64,000 nucleotides of DNA from Eupeodes corollae (lineage: Eukaryota; Arthropoda; Insecta; Diptera; Syrphidae): contig NC_079147.1 in the NCBI RefSeq assembly GCF_945859685.1, positions 258,654,572 through 258,718,571 of the forward strand, given 5' to 3'. The notes under the pieces were generated by a model. That model was not told the DNA's origin and made no database searches. It saw only the letters and a program-made list of their open reading frames with translations. Shown here one piece after another: positions 25,420 to 36,550 of the stretch (positions are counted from its first letter, which is position 1; each line of letters opens with the position of its first letter). Position numbers and translations under genes: made by a program.

Positions 25420-26632
25420 ACAAAAATTTTAAAATTATCAACAAATTTTTTATATAAAGAAATCTAGTTTTGTTAAATAGATTTTTAGTCGATAACAAAT
25501 CTTTAACAGTTAATTTGAGAGATATCAAGAACCGAACATCAACTTTTACCAAATTTGCGTACTATTTCTTGTAGATTTAATTTTTTTATGAAAAAACGGA
25601 CTGTTGGATTTTTATAAAGAAAACCTACTAAATATCGAAAACAATAATTTCTGTCAAATAAAAAAAGGTTGAAAACAATATTTTAAATTTTCGAAAAGCT
25701 TTTTGAGTCGAAAGTAAATTTTTACCAAGTTTTATAATTGTTTTTTTTTTTAGGTTTTTATATTTTGTAAAAAAACTGTAAATTCAATTTTTCTCAAAAT
25801 TTAAGTGAATGTTGGCAACAATAGTTTTTAAAAGATAAAAGTAATTTAAAGCCAATATCTTAAGGTTTTGAAAAGATATTTAAGTCGAAAATCAATTTTT
25901 AAAAACTTTTATTAATTTTTGTGTTTAGGTTTTTATTTTTTGTATGAAAACTGTCAATTACTGAATGTTGAAAACAATATTTCTTATAAGTTAAAATTAC
26001 ATGAAAACCATAATATCAATATTTTGAAAAGATATTTGAGTCGGAATTCAATTTTTACCAACTTTGAGTAATGTTTTTTTTTTATAAAAAAAACTGTCAA
26101 TTCGATTTTTCTCAAAATCTTACCCGATGTCAAAAACGTTATTTTCCGTTGCACAAAATTGTTTTAGTGATAAAATCATTTGGTATTCGTAAAATTTTCG
26201 AGGTGACACATTTTTTTATCAGTATTTTTGATTTACAAAAAAACCGTTAAATGGATTTTTTTTCAAAAATATACTTGTTTGGTATCACGCTACAATTTAA
26301 TTCAAGTCCTCAGAGTTTTTGGTTCATGAGATATTTAGGGTTACCCACAATTTTCACCTTTTTTTAAAACTGATATGGTAAAAAAATCACGCAATTTTCA
26401 TGGCAATCCTTTCTGAATCTTTCTGCCTTATTATCTGTTTAACAAAATTTATTTGAAGTCGATATCTCTTCTAGTTCTTGAGCTACGGACGTACGGACAT
26501 ATGGACGTACGAACGTATGTACGTACACACGCACGCACATACATCTTTCTAAAAATCTTTTATTTCGACTCTAGGAGCTTTGAAACGTCGAGAAATGTCA
26601 ACATTTTCAATTTGACAAATCGGACCCATTAA
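25420..26632. repeat. A/B-family element lacking its A terminus
   Basis: The left part matches the subterminal A-arm (GTTTTGTTAAATAGATTTT, as near 9295) but not the A-end itself. The core repeats follow, then an inverted B module with its ACGT-rich block at 26488-26540. It stops at GACCCATTA without the final hairpin. It is truncated at both tips. Confidence 0.65.
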
Positions 26633-26740
26633 TGAAAATGAAGTTAATGAAAATGAAGACACCGAAAGTAAAGACATTGATAATGAAGACATGACTTTGA
26701 ATTTTTCATCAGATGAATCTGATGATGAATGATTTTTTCT
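26633..26740 (+). other. Acidic C-terminal-like coding scrap (weak)
   Basis: Directly after the broken B-end, one frame reads NENEVNENEDTESKDIDNED and ends SSDESDDE-stop. AATAAA follows at about 26756. It looks like the acidic tail of a protein plus a polyadenylation signal, but the upstream part is repeat sequence. It could be a transposon or host relic. Low confidence. Confidence 0.2.
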
Positions 26741-27039
26741 ATAATATATATTTTCAAATAAAACTTTTAATTTGTATTCAATTCGATGATGTAATAATGT
26801 ATCCCTTAAGATCATATAAGATGCACATTCTAATCGTTGAAGTGTTCTGATATAGGAAAAAAGTTTGTATGGCATTTGAAAAGGCTTAAAATGCATCTGG
26901 CAAGCAGAAGGCTGAAAGTAAATCGTCTTGGAAATACATTTTTGTAATCAGGAAAAGTTTTCTGATATTTTCGTAAACCATTCTTATGGTTTATATTATA
27001 AAAAAGTTATTGGGGTATTGTGTTCAAAAACAGATTTGA

Positions 27040-27600
27040 AAAATTATTGCATAGGCCTTCCACTTTAAGACACCCCACATGAAAAAGTCTAGCGGGGTCA
27101 AATCGCATGAATTTGATGGCCAGGATAACCAAATCCAAATCCTTAATCGTTTTCAAAAAAGTACGGATCAATTACTACACCGCCACCCTTTACCACAACC
27201 AAAATTCACACCAAACGGATGCATTATCACCTGGTGAACATTGTGTGGGTTGGTGTGGTCCCTTATTTGGCAATTTTGCTTTTTAACACAGTCATTCATC
27301 CAAAAATGCGTCTCGTCAATAAAAGTGATTTTCCGACCAAAATTGTTGTTCTCTTCCAAACGATTCTAAGCCCAGTCAGCGAACAAACGGCGCTGCCTGT
27401 ATTTATGAACTTTGAGCTCCTGGGTCAATTGGATCTTGTACGGGTGTACGCCCAAGTCAAGACGCAAAACTCGCCAAGTTTAATTCTGCAAAAGGCCGAG
27501 TTCTTGCGCACGACGAGGAATAGACTGGGGTACATTTTCATAGACCGCGGCGATGTTCCCGGCCGATACTGCGTTCCTTTAACGTATGGGTGTTGGCTGA
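27040..27600 (-). pseudogene. Mariner-like transposase remnant with first and third Asp blocks
   Basis: On the minus strand the order is IPRRAQELGLL, then LDLGVHPYKIQLTQELK, then LEENNNFGRKITFIDETHFW with the first catalytic Asp, then KKQNCQIRDHTNPHNVHQV. After a jump comes WPSNSCDLTPLDFFMWGVLK with the third Asp block. The second Asp block (FQQDGATCH type) is deleted and several stops are present. Terminal repeats were not identified. Confidence 0.8.
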
Positions 27601-28084
27601 TTGTTTACTGAACCAAGTATATATGTAAGTAGGAGAGGTATAGAACACTGTAACAAAATATTAAAATAACAAATTATTAGTTAAAATTATATATATATCG
27701 CTAATTATGACAATACTACAAAAAAAAATAACAATCCCTTAATGCAACAGAATGTACAATATTTTTGTGGTCCCATCTTTCGTAAATACAAACAAACTGG
27801 ATGGATTGCACGTCATTTATAATTGTCCCTTTAAAAAACATGAAGTAAATTCAATGAGTTCAAAAACTCGGTTGGATAATTTACAACTTCGGTAGCATCA
27901 CAATCTGTATGAATAGATTTGTTTGACACCAAGTCTCCTGGTAACAATTGTTGTATCTTGAGATTTAATTCATTGACATCCACTCATGATTTGAGCAACT
28001 ATGTACCTCGGCAAATATCTGGTCAATGAGGGCATTTTGTGAATCAATAAAAGTGCAGAAATTTAATTACATAATAACCTAGTT

Positions 28085-29060
28085 TTTTTAAATTAATAAT
28101 TTAAATATATTGCTTTTTTATATATATTCATACATTATTATGTTACAGTTCTTCGAATGTGCTTAATTAATTTATTTGTATATCTTTTTAAATTCGTTTC
28201 AATTTCGATGTTACTTGAAAGCTCATTAGACATTTTTAAACCTTTATGAAATATCGTATTTTGTGTTCTGGAGTCTCAATACATATTGAATCTAAAGTTA
28301 CAATTATTTCTCAAAGAATAAGGCTGGACATCTTGTACATATTGCAAGTTAGATGTAACATACTTTGGCATCATAATGCACTACTTCACAGATAACGATT
28401 TTAGACAGATCAGCATCCAGACTGTAGGTGTTTGAAAATTGCTTCTTCTCATCGCTTAATTTTTAAGAATCTAAAGACGTTTGATTTCATCGTTGGTTCC
28501 GAGGAATAAAATAAAATAAAATAAAATAAAATAAAATAAAATAAAATAAAATAAAATAAAATAAAATAAAATAAAATAAAATAAAATAAAAAGGAAATAA
28601 ATATTGACAGCACATACTGTTGTTATATTTTTCCTAATTCTTTTAAGAAAACCAAGTTTTTAGATATTTTACCTACCGTTAATTGAATATGACTTTTAAA
28701 GTTTAATTTACTGTTCAATGTAATATTTAGTATTTTATTTCATCAACTTGTTCAAGTTTGGAGTTATCAATATTACAGTTAATTGGATAATCACTGTTAA
28801 TGACCATATACTTAGTTTTGGTCACATTAGTCTTTAAATTGTTAGCACTTAACCATTTGCATTAGCCACATCACTCTTTATCATTTCTTTGTTTAATTCG
28901 ATATATTTACCATTCACATACATTGATGCCCTAATATCAGCAAAAAGTGAAATTTAACAATAATTTAATGATTTGGACATATCATTTATATATAAAAGAA
29001 ATAATAAAGGACCCAAAATTGTTCCTTGTGGTACACCAAAGTTTTATCTGAAGTAACTTA
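28085..29060 (-). pseudogene. Non-LTR reverse transcriptase C-terminal remnant, split by a microsatellite
   Basis: Reading on the minus strand from the right: FGVPQGTILGPLLFLLYIND, a FAD box in which the second Asp is replaced, NGKYIELNKEMIKSDVANAN, then the (TTTTA)n tract, and finally DVQPYSLRNNCNFRFNMY and KGLKMSNELSSNIE. This is the palm-to-C-terminus order of Jockey/CR1-type LINE reverse transcriptases. It is a different family from both other LINEs in the window. Frames are broken repeatedly and no tail or target duplication was found. Confidence 0.7.
28505..28592. repeat. (AAAAT)n microsatellite
   Basis: About 17 near-perfect AAAAT units inside the LINE remnant. Confidence 0.95.
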
Positions 29061-29363
29061 TCTATCGCCTATATCATGTGGGAGGGGTGCGCCGACAAAA
29101 GACAGTTTTGTTCAGTCAAACTGATTTAAAAGTTTTATTTTAAATACTAAAATATAAGTACATATTCAGAATTAAATTGGATTATGAAAAATATTATACT
29201 AAATTTAAACCTTAAGCAAAATTAGCAAATAAAATAATATAATATAAAAAATGGTTTATTTGACTGTCGTATGATTTAGCTACAGTGCCAAGGATTAACA
29301 GAAGATGATGATATGGTTTTGGTACATAGTTTCCTAAAATCCTACTTATAGTTGTTTTATTTT

Positions 29364-29549
29364 AAGAATGTTTCAGCGAATCGATCTTGAAGCAATTGAA
29401 CACGCATTTTTACTTTCAGATGTACTTTTTCAACATAACGCCACTGGGCGATGATTTTAAGCACGCGTTGATTTCATCAGCGTACGTTAAACGGGGAATA
29501 ACAGGAAGTTTTTGTCTGAAATCACCTGAAAGGAGTAATAACGTGCCGC
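29364..29549 (-). pseudogene. Helitron Pif1-like helicase fragment, 3' part
   Basis: Minus-strand translation gives FGGTLLLLSGDFRQKLPVIP and RLTYADEINACLKSS, the Walker-B-side and GDFRQ region of Helitron helicases. It then continues, after a one-step frame break, as WRYVEKVHLKVKMRVQLLQD. It joins to the 5' part at 31.8 kb once the SINE insertion is ignored. Helicase activity would drive rolling-circle transposition in an intact element; this one is broken. Confidence 0.8.
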
Positions 29550-29562
29550 CAAATAGTCTATC
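29550..29562. repeat. Target-site duplication of SINE copy 1 (left)
   Basis: CAAATAGTCTATC, identical to 31811-31823 on the far side of the SINE. Confidence 0.85.
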
Positions 29563-29861
29563 TTAATGAAAAATAAATTGGGTGGTGCAACAGTCCGTGG
29601 TGAATCAGGGTCTAGTGACTTACAACTCGCAACCATTCCTGTGTGCGAGTACTGTTGTCAGGAATGGAAGAGACCTACAATTTTAGGCCGAATCCGAACG
29701 GCTAATTTGAGAAAGCACTTTTTCATGACAAGAATTACTCTTGAAGGAATTGTCAATTCCTCGCAAGAGGCAGTACCCGCGAACATTATATTTTTTTTTT
29801 AAATTAAGGTGGCACAAGCAGGGATTGATTCCAGACCCCTAGCATGACAGTCCAACGCACT
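29563..29861 (-). mobile_element. tRNA-derived SINE copy 1, 3' part
   Basis: Minus-strand SINE. From right to left it holds the tRNA-like head after the LINE insertion point, a degraded box B (GAATCAATCCC), the body (CTTGTCATGAAAAAGTGCTT, ACTCGCACACAGGAATGG, AAGTCACTAGACCCTG) and a tail ending in an AT-rich stretch at the 13-bp duplication. The remainder of its head lies at 31772-31810 beyond the inserted LINE. Confidence 0.8.
29848..29861. repeat. Target-site duplication of LINE copy 1 (left)
   Basis: CAGTCCAACGCACT, matching 31772-31785. The last T is shared with the T-run of the LINE tail. Confidence 0.85.
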
Positions 29862-31771
29862 TTTTTTTTCCAAATTCATTTTTATTTATTCAATCTTAAA
29901 CCTATCTTAAAGCTAGACAAAAATTCATAAAACTAGCCTAATTATCCATAACTTACAACTCTAAGTTAAACTATAATACTTAAAACTAATGCCTTTCGGC
30001 CCTAAGATCTATTTTACTTCATTTAAATTTCATTTCATTTATTTTTGTATTTATTAGAAAATTTTATAAAAAAACTAATATCAATATCCTTTTTTTATTT
30101 ATTTTTACTTACAAACCACTTAAAGTTAGGTCCTTAAATAAAACTTAAAACTAACTTAAACTACCTATTCTACCTATAAACTACTTAAAACTAGAACAAC
30201 CTTTTTTTTTAATTTTTTTTTTTTAATTTTTTGTTTTTATATTTTTTAATTTGTTTGTTTTTTTTTTTACTTAAAACTAAACCCTAAAACTATAAAACAA
30301 GTATGTAAGCCGGCCAAGGCTTAAAACCCCATCCCGACTACCCACTATCAAGGCCGATTGAAGCCACCAAAACTGGTTCTCCTGCTTCACCCTATCAGTT
30401 CGGTCCCGTTCGGACACAGCCCTACTGAACCGAAGGAACTCTGCTCCGCCTTGTGCCATGACGTCCCGATTGTACAGGAGTCGCCTATCCACGGTTCGTC
30501 GTCTGACGTGGTAGATTAACGGAACAGCCAATCTGTCCTGTATCAGACCGCATTTGTCTAAAAAGAGGAATGTCTCTGGGGGAATGAAGCCGCTCAAGCG
30601 TGCACTTTCAAAATACTCGTCGTTCGGATAGAACGCCACGAAAATTAAATTGTTGGTCGAAGACATTGCTCTTGCAATGTGACCTCGAACGAGTTTTATC
30701 ACGAAATTCTCAATTCTGTTGATTCGGGACCCGTTGGAAAAGTAATGCACATAAGAGGACTCGGCTGTTCGATATAAGCCGGTACAGCGTCGTAAACACT
30801 GATGTTCGAACACCCGAAACTTCTCCATCTGGGAAGGGGCAACGTTGAACCACACAGGACAACCATAAACGATCATTGGCCGTATGAGGGCCATGTAGCA
30901 AATTACCTTCACTCTGGGGTCAAGCCGACTGCTAAAAAACAGCCGTTTCGTCAGAGCGAAGGCTCCTCTGGCCCTGGTCAGAGCAGCATTTATGTGTCTG
31001 TCGAAATATAAATACTGATCTAACCAGATACAGAGGTACTTCACTACACTTTTGCTCTCTAATGGCTGACCGTGAAGATCAACGATGACCATCTTGCGCC
31101 AATTCTTGCACGTATCCCTCGTGGCCCCAGAAAACGGAGTCCGGAACAGAATTGTCTCTGACTTCTGGACATTTATTTTCAGTTTCCAGTCGTCGAAATA
31201 TCGCTGAATCTTGTCGAAATCACGCTGCAAGAGAATTCTAATAACCTCAACCTTTCCGGCCGTTCTGTACGCAATTAGATCATCGGCGTACGCAATTGCC
31301 TTTGTAAGACTACCTATCAGATCGCTGGTGTAAATGCTGAAGAGAATCGGCGAATTCACCGCTCCCTGTTGAAGACCATTTTTAATTGAGAATGTTGTGG
31401 TAGAAGTTACATTGCCACTTCTGACAACAAACTTTCTACCGTTAAGCATATCATAAAGTATATACAACAATGGCTTGCTAATGCCAAGCCTGCTCAGTTT
31501 TAGGTAAAGACCCTCTAACCATACGGTGTAAAAGGCCTTTTCTAAATCAACCAGAACAGCACCCGTGCATTGTTGTTTTGATTTCTTCCATTGGATATCA
31601 GAAACGAGTTTAGACGCAGCATGAATTGTGTCATGACCTGCCTTGAACCCGAACTGTGTATCCGGAATTATTTTGTTGTCCGCAGCCCACTTAGTCAGAG
31701 CCCTATTAATGATTTTTTCGAAAACTTTGCTGATGCTCGGAAGAAGACTTATCGACCGAAGATTTGACGGG
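29862..31771 (-). mobile_element. Site-associated LINE copy 1, 5'-truncated
   Basis: Minus-strand non-LTR element ending at a poly(A) tail (T-run at 29861-29869), with an AT-rich 3' UTR and a 5' break inside the RT domain. A 14-bp duplication flanks it exactly at the break and the tail, so the truncation happened at insertion. It sits inside the tRNA-like head of a SINE and in the SINE's orientation. No RNase H domain is evident after the RT. It resembles Jockey-superfamily elements; the clade is not settled. Confidence 0.85.
30277..31770 (-). CDS. Reverse transcriptase and C-terminal domain of LINE copy 1 (5'-truncated, frame open)
   Basis: One open frame of about 500 codons. RT blocks appear in order: SNLRSISLLPSISKVFEKI, FGFKAGHDTIHAASKL, motif A VDLEKAF (Asp at residue 83 counting from the ATG at 31794), GLQQGAVNSPILFSIYTSD, and motif C YADD at residues 169-172. 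A long C-terminal region has RRTVDRR and FWWLQSAL near its end. The apparent ATG at 31794 lies in the SINE and target duplication, not in the element, so the true protein start is missing. EKAFYTVW has Tyr where family members usually have Asp after AF. An open frame with both catalytic motifs suggests recent insertion. Confidence 0.85.
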   Translation of the reverse strand, partial: PSNLRSISLLPSISKVFEKIINRALTKWAADNKIIPDTQFGFKAGHDTIHAASKLVSDIQWKKSKQQCTGAVLVDLEKAFYTVWLEGLYLKLSRLGISKPLLYILYDMLNGRKFVVRSGNVTSTTTFSIKNGLQQGAVNSPILFSIYTSDLIGSLTKAIAYADDLIAYRTAGKVEVIRILLQRDFDKIQRYFDDWKLKINVQKSETILFRTPFSGATRDTCKNWRKMVIVDLHGQPLESKSVVKYLCIWLDQYLYFDRHINAALTRARGAFALTKRLFFSSRLDPRVKVICYMALIRPMIVYGCPVWFNVAPSQMEKFRVFEHQCLRRCTGLYRTAESSYVHYFSNGSRINRIENFVIKLVRGHIARAMSSTNNLIFVAFYPNDEYFESARLSGFIPPETFLFLDKCGLIQDRLAVPLIYHVRRRTVDRRLLYNRDVMAQGGAEFLRFSRAVSERDRTDRVKQENQFWWLQSALIVGSRDGVLSLGRLTYLFYSFRV

Positions 31772-31810
31772 CAGTCCAACGCACTAACCATCATGACACG
31801 GGTACTACAT
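31772..31810 (-). mobile_element. tRNA-derived SINE copy 1, 5' head
   Basis: On the minus strand this begins GTAGTACCCGTG and contains box A (ATGGTTAGTGCGTTGGACTG) up to the LINE insertion point. It includes the right copy of the LINE duplication. It starts right at the SINE's own 13-bp duplication. Confidence 0.8.
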
Positions 31811-31823
31811 CAAATAGTCTATC
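31811..31823. repeat. Target-site duplication of SINE copy 1 (right)
   Basis: CAAATAGTCTATC, identical to the left copy, lying in the Helitron helicase sequence. Confidence 0.85.
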
Positions 31824-32203
31824 GTTGTTTCTTAAATCTTTCAATATCCAGTTCAACGCTCATCCCAAATGATGATAATTTTACACTGTTTCAAAACTGT
31901 GGTCATGGACGATTGTTTTTTATTTTGCACACCGCGTCTGGGTTAATTTGAATATTTAGTGTCAGTTTAAATACTGAATGAGCTGTTTTGCCTCCATCAA
32001 ATAAAGTTGCTGCAATGCCAGAATATCGTTGCACCGTATACAATGGTGATGCAATTAAACAATAGTACTTAGGAGTATACAAAATTGATAAAAGCCTATT
32101 CTCAGACCTATCGAATGTATATGCAAAATTTAATTGAAATTGGTTAAGCCGTTTCGGAGGAGTATGGCAACTAAAACTTTGACATAAGAATATTTATATT
32201 AGA
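31824..32203 (-). mobile_element. Helitron 5' end plus helicase 5' fragment
   Basis: On the minus strand the element starts with TC after a host A (32204), followed by a leader containing CTCCTCCGAAACGGCTTAAC, a pattern I associate with insect Helitron 5' ends. Downstream it reads SGIAATLFDGGKTAHSVF and KLTLNIQINPDAVCKIKNN, a Pif1-like helicase segment, then breaks by stops and frame changes. The Rep/HUH nuclease that should lie between the 5' end and the helicase is absent, so this is an internally deleted derivative. The helicase part is secure; the exact 5' border is inferred from the TC rule. Confidence 0.7.
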
Positions 32204-35200
32204 TGATTCTTTCACATTCTTTCCTTTTATTGAGAAAAATGAACAATACATTGTTTTGAATCTTAAAAGCAAACGAAAATTATTATTTTTCAAAAATTTC
32301 TTGTCGCTGAAATTATTATTAACAAGATATGAAATGGATTCTTGTCCAATAGCTCTGAACCAAACTGATCTATTAGAATTAAATGTTTCGCTTTAATAAG
32401 GAATGTTAGTTAATGCAACAATTTCGAATGATTTCATTTCTTGAACAACTTGTGTATGTTATTTAAAATTTTGTTTATCTTACACAAGAGCTAAAACAGT
32501 AATGTGCGTCACGACACTTAGTTAACCATTTATCAAGCTCCTATTGCGCGTTCACCTAACAAGTCAACTATGTACATATATGTATATAGTATAGTAGTAT
32601 AGTAAAACGACAATTCAAATTATTTCTAAGAATTTAAAGTTCAAGGGATGATGTTAGGACGTGTTAGATGTCTATATTTAATTTAATTATATAATGACAT
32701 TAATGTGAATGCTTTTGTGACAAGAACCAATACAATTATATATTCTGGTATATTATGAGCGTCAGAATTCAAAAGTGGTTGAAAGCTTTACAAATTAATC
32801 AAACCAGTGGATGGTAAGTGCGTCATTTTCATCTTAGAAAAACTAGAAAAATACCATCGTTTTCTTTTTCATTCCAAATATTTGAAGTAGAGATAATTTT
32901 AAACACAATGTGGTTTCTTTTTTTCAATTTTCAATCTTAACTTAAGACTTTTTTTGATACAATATCAACTAAATCATGTTAACGTTTAGGAAGATTAATT
33001 TAGGTTTCTGTATACTTAATTGCCCCACCCTCTTGCTTATTATCCTTTTGTCCAAGCCTTTGGTGACAGAATTTTAATCAAATTGAGCGTCAAAATAAAC
33101 CCACATAAGAATAATTATTTTAAAATTTTAATAATAATAATAACAAATTAGTTCTGTTTCTAACACCAGCTTCAAATTATCAAATAAATTGACTTTCTTA
33201 AAAAAAGTCAAAAAAGAAAGAAAGTAATAATAAACAAATTAAAAACTTCAAAAATTGATATGGGTTGTCACTTTCATTACCAAAAAAAGGAAAGGTTTTG
33301 ACCTCGTAACGCACAGCTGATAATATGCTTCTATAAGCAAATACAGTGTTGAAATTATGTCTAGACACTTTTCGTGACTGTGATCCAAGAGATGTGTCTT
33401 ATGTCTTTGTCGTGCTTTATGCGGAGGCGAAGATAATGGCATACCTATGTTACATACCTACTAGCAAATCCCTATTCGATTTTCTAACGCCTCAAATAAT
33501 TCTGATTGCATTTCATTTCTTAGCATGTCGTCTTGCCATTTTATGCAAAAAAGAAAAAAAATAAAAACATAAAAACTGTCAACTTCAACAAAAATTTTGA
33601 CGTCAAATCAATACAATTCCAATAAATCACGACAGGATTACAAACCTAATCCCAAACCATTTAGATAGATAAAATAGAAAATCACATATCACGCCTTTTT
33701 TTCTTTCTCTCACAGATTTCAATCGAATTGATCTCAGTGCCGATACAATAAGAATTAAGGATTAAATATGTAAATTCAATTGCAAGGATTAGGTTGCTCT
33801 TATTTGCGCATAATTTGTGTGACATCTAAAAACCAATTGAGGTTCAATGAAGTGAAATAATTCACGCTTCGCAAAGGATAATAGAGAATAAATAAAATAA
33901 GCAGCAACTCCATAAGTGTATAGCTCTACTTGTATAAGAACTTGAATAAAAGAGACAATTTGTGTATGCAAAGGACCCCCGCCTGACCAGCCAGCAATGA
34001 CGGCAAGCGGCGGTGGCGGCGTTGACTGTGACGGTGGATGGCGCCTCATTGGTAATAAATTCCAGAAAACGTATAAGCATTAGATTAATCTTACTCGCAC
34101 AAGATTGCCGCTATTTCCGTTCCATTTTTATATCACTAAGACTCTTGGCTCCTGGGATGTTTCGAAATAAAGGGGTTGGGGCATATAGTAAGTTTGGAAC
34201 TTTTTTTTGTATACAAATAGCTTTTTCAACGCCATATGCGACAAAAGGGATAACACCAAAACAACTTTCCGTATTCCATATTTCCCTGCTTATGCGGGCA
34301 CCATCACCACTGGGCTTGTGGGCTCACAATGGGGACACTGTAGTCCTATAGATATATGCAACAACATTGAATTCTTTTTCGGTTGAATGCACAGATACAC
34401 TCGGCAAAAGTATAATTCCTTTGCCCGGCCATATACTATCACCACAATACGGTGCACCATAATGTTTTTACTGGGGATTCGGGAAGAAGCGAAAGTCCTC
34501 GCGGCATCATCAAATTCTCGTTAGCCCCAAACACTATACGACTACGGCGGCGGTGGCATTGGTGATGGTGACGCGGTGAAGAAGAAAAATCGAAACAAAT
34601 GTATGCACGGTCTATTTGAATTGCTGTATACGTTATGTGCAATAGTACCTACTCAAGGTTTGCGCAGAGAGACATAGCAAAAGGACATCCCTTCGGGAAT
34701 GATAAATAACTTTCTTTCCTTACGTTCAGTACTTTGTTCCTGTTTCTGTTCTTTTTTTTATCTTATATCAATGCTTTTATTTGTTTGTTTGGTTGGTGAG
34801 GACATTAAAAATGTGTGTTATAGTCCTTTAGAGAGTGACGGTAACTATTTTAAAACGTAGATATGCTCAAAACATTCAACAAACGCTGAAGTCATCGTCG
34901 TCGTCGTGTTATAATATTTAAATTTATTTAGCGCTTCAACACACAAACAATAATATCCTTTTTTATCCAATACATATATATTCCAACACACTTGAGATAT
35001 TAGAGGCGAGCAAAAAGAAAGAAACGATTTTTTCGATGTGCGTCATTTGCTTGCGGTTTGGTTTTGCGCGATTATCCTGCCAACATAATGATGAAGTTTA
35101 AGGAAATTTAAACAAACTGAAAAAAATATAAAATTGATATTCTTCTTTTTTGCTAATCGCTTGCTGCACAGCGACATCTGTTTGAAAATTTTAAAAGGAT

Positions 35201-36550
35201 TAAGTTGCTTCATAATGTACTTATGTCTTCATTTTAATATGAATGTATGTATCTTCAGTATATCAGTGTATACGTTATAGAATATCTATAGAGATTTAGA
35301 AGCTTTCAAGATGGATTTTTAATAGCCTTATTCTTTTGCTATATAATATAAAAGCGAACATCGAGACACACATTAGGAAGGAAGGGGAATTGCGAGAGTT
35401 TATTTTCGGATAATTAACTGCTAAATATATAAAAGTGTTCTTTTTATGAGTTTCTTTTTCGGATCAACAGAATCAAATAATATTTACTCCCAAAATACAA
35501 TTTTAAATAGACATAACTTTGAATTTGAAAAAAGATAGTACTGATGAATAGCTGACAAGATGGATGTGAATTCAATTTGATACGCACGTTCTTTGATGGG
35601 GAGGTAATTATACGTTTTTTGTCACTATTTTGGTATCCCCGAAAATAATCGTCTCTAGATAATGAAGCGTTTCTGAGAATTTAAAATTTCACTTGAAAAA
35701 CCCTTAATTAGTTTAAATGATTCTTATTTTAGAGTTGTAAGCTATTTAAAAGAAAATCAATGGGTAACTTAAGCGTCTTCCAATAGGGACTTTCACTTCA
35801 TGTCAGTGTAAAGTGAATATATTTTTAAAGGTTCATATAACGGATATCATTTAACAACACCTGCAAATGATAATATTGTTCACTATAGAAACAAGTTTTG
35901 TATGCCGAAAACACCTATGTATTTCAATTCTATTGTTCGTTTCACCAACTGCTTTAGTTTTTGTTTTATTTCATCAATTAGATTCCAATCTTATAGACTA
36001 GATACTTATACAAAATATAGTATAATTGTTGGTGCAAGTATACTAATATATATAAATAAATATTACTATAAATTACATTTTTTATTTATAATTTACAATT
36101 AATAAATACAACTAAATGATAAAAAATAAAGAGTAAGTCTTAAAATTGTTTAGGAGGTTACAGTTTACTAATTATTTAAAACAAATTTTTAAATGATTCT
36201 CTCGAAACATCAAGATTAAAATCAATCCTATTGCAAATTACATTCACTTCTCTTGTGAAATGTGTAATGGGTTCATTCCTGTTAAATTTGTACTATAAAA
36301 CTGCTGATAAAAATTAAACCGGGATCGTGTAGTTCTAGAGGGTGCCTTTACACTATTAAATAGTCTTCGTAGAGGACATTACTTAAAAATAAGCCCTACG
36401 ATCATAACGAGGTTGCATACCAAAAAATAAACATCGAGTATAATAAGAAGGCCTTGCAATATTCCAGTTTAGCTTATAAAATGCATACCTTGTAAAATGT
36501 TTCTGAACTTTTTCAAATCAGTCTATTGAATTATTGTAATAAGGGTTCCA
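32204..36550. other. Single-copy spacer, no recognisable gene
   Basis: A less AT-rich island at about 33.7-34.7 kb contains several overlapping frames of 60-110 codons on both strands, none with a domain. A TA-rich stretch lies near 32565-32610 and a GTCGTC run near 34900. It is probably intergenic or intronic. Confidence 0.4.

Noticed and set aside
30802..31011. Plus-strand frame inside LINE copy 1
   Set aside because: Antisense to the reverse transcriptase frame.
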